Assembly: GCA_903891475.1 (NCBI GenBank) | Contig: CAITEP010000005.1 | Span: 143,450-207,449 of the forward strand | Direction: 5' to 3' | From: an uncultured Mucilaginibacter sp. | Lineage (GTDB): Bacteria > Bacteroidota > Bacteroidia > Sphingobacteriales > Sphingobacteriaceae | DNA: 64,000 nucleotides | Shown: in pieces, positions 63,899-64,000 of the stretch | Layout of the letters: every line of letters begins with the position of its first letter | How positions within the stretch are numbered: position 1 is the first letter of the stretch | Program-made: the position numbers and the translations under genes | The notes under the pieces: model-generated | Database searches by the model: none | Seen by the model: only the letters and a program-made list of their open reading frames with translations | What the model was told of the DNA's origin: nothing

Positions 63899-63978
63899 TT
63901 AACATAATGGCATTATGGGACGGCAAGGGCAAAGAAGTGGCACGGAGGGGTAAGTACCATAATAAGCTATTATGTTAA
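63899..63978. repeat. Inverted pair of palindromic arms
   Basis: TTAACATAATGGCATTATGG (63899-63918) faces an imperfect inverse copy (63957-63978). Each arm is itself a palindrome: CATAATG-G-CATTATG at 63903-63917, and CATAATA-AGC-TATTATG at 63958-63974. The 38 bases between are GC-rich. It resembles paired binding sites for a dimeric protein. Confidence 0.6.
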
Positions 63979-64000
63979 AGTGGTTGGCTTGGGGAAAGGC

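Larger units (their letters stand above)
63184..64000. other. 817-bp GC-rich structured non-coding region to the window edge
   Basis: No protein gene is supported; open frames here are short and lack start signals. The DNA holds a terminator, several hairpins and two sets of inverted repeats, listed separately. It is the non-coding tail of the mobile element or the start of a transfer region beyond the window. Confidence 0.7.

Noticed and set aside
63907..63978. A 23-codon open frame between the palindromic arms
   Set aside because: Its ATG and stop fall inside the inverted arms, which explains the frame by the repeat itself.
1..64000. CRISPR array, tRNA and rRNA genes
   Set aside because: No regularly spaced repeats, no cloverleaf-like segments and no rRNA-like stretches were recognised.

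Overview
The window reads as a chromosome segment of a Bacteroidota bacterium, most likely of the Sphingobacteriaceae or a close family. The evidence is a complete SusC/SusD pair, many lipoproteins with Bacteroidota-type lipoboxes, -7 promoter boxes of the form TAnnTTTG, a BlaI/M56 pair, an ECF sigma factor followed by outer-membrane barrel proteins, and a low-GC backbone. The genus is inference. No rRNA, tRNA or CRISPR array was seen.

Region 1 (1-31,000) is mostly housekeeping. It holds a partial MHS-family transporter, pyrR-pyrB, a serine hydrolase, an ECF sigma-factor cluster (sigma, membrane-anchored barrel protein, barrel protein), mazG, a Tat-exported class V aminotransferase, an SGNH hydrolase, lipB, a phosphopantetheinyl transferase, dcd, fabI, a TonB-like protein, recN, an M56 peptidase with a BlaI repressor and a clear palindromic operator, mnmD, an MBL/rhodanese enzyme, ssb, and small transport and metabolic genes. 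A degenerate-Nudix regulator diverges from a GH3 beta-glucosidase.

Region 2 (31,000-48,300) is a carbohydrate and redox locus. A SusC/SusD pair is followed by a 12-motif CRTAC1-type VCBS lipoprotein, a vanadium-haloperoxidase-like PAP2 lipoprotein, two paralogous lipoproteins that join a single-haem CxxCH segment to VCBS repeats, and a GH2 exo-glycosidase. A second GH3 enzyme lies at 52,938. The SusC gene and this GH3 gene share an upstream palindrome, TGTGT-N7-ACACA, which suggests common regulation.

Region 3 (48,300-55,550) carries a lipoprotein, lysA, lysC, two small membrane proteins and the second GH3 gene.

Region 4 (55,600-64,000) is accessory DNA. A 5'-truncated RHS core with a variable tip is followed by a small membrane protein (possible immunity partner). 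A higher-GC mobile element follows: XRE repressor, CHC2/TOPRIM/P-loop primase-helicase, two overlapping tyrosine recombinases (the second with altered catalytic residues), and an ORF6N gene behind a near-perfect palindrome. The non-coding DNA here is unusually structured: a 22-bp palindrome with repeated half-sites, eight A-tracts phased at about 10.5 bp, a chain of GC-rich hairpins ending in a terminator-like stem, a 12-bp inverted repeat, and a pair of inverted arms that are each themselves palindromic. The element runs off the right edge of the window.
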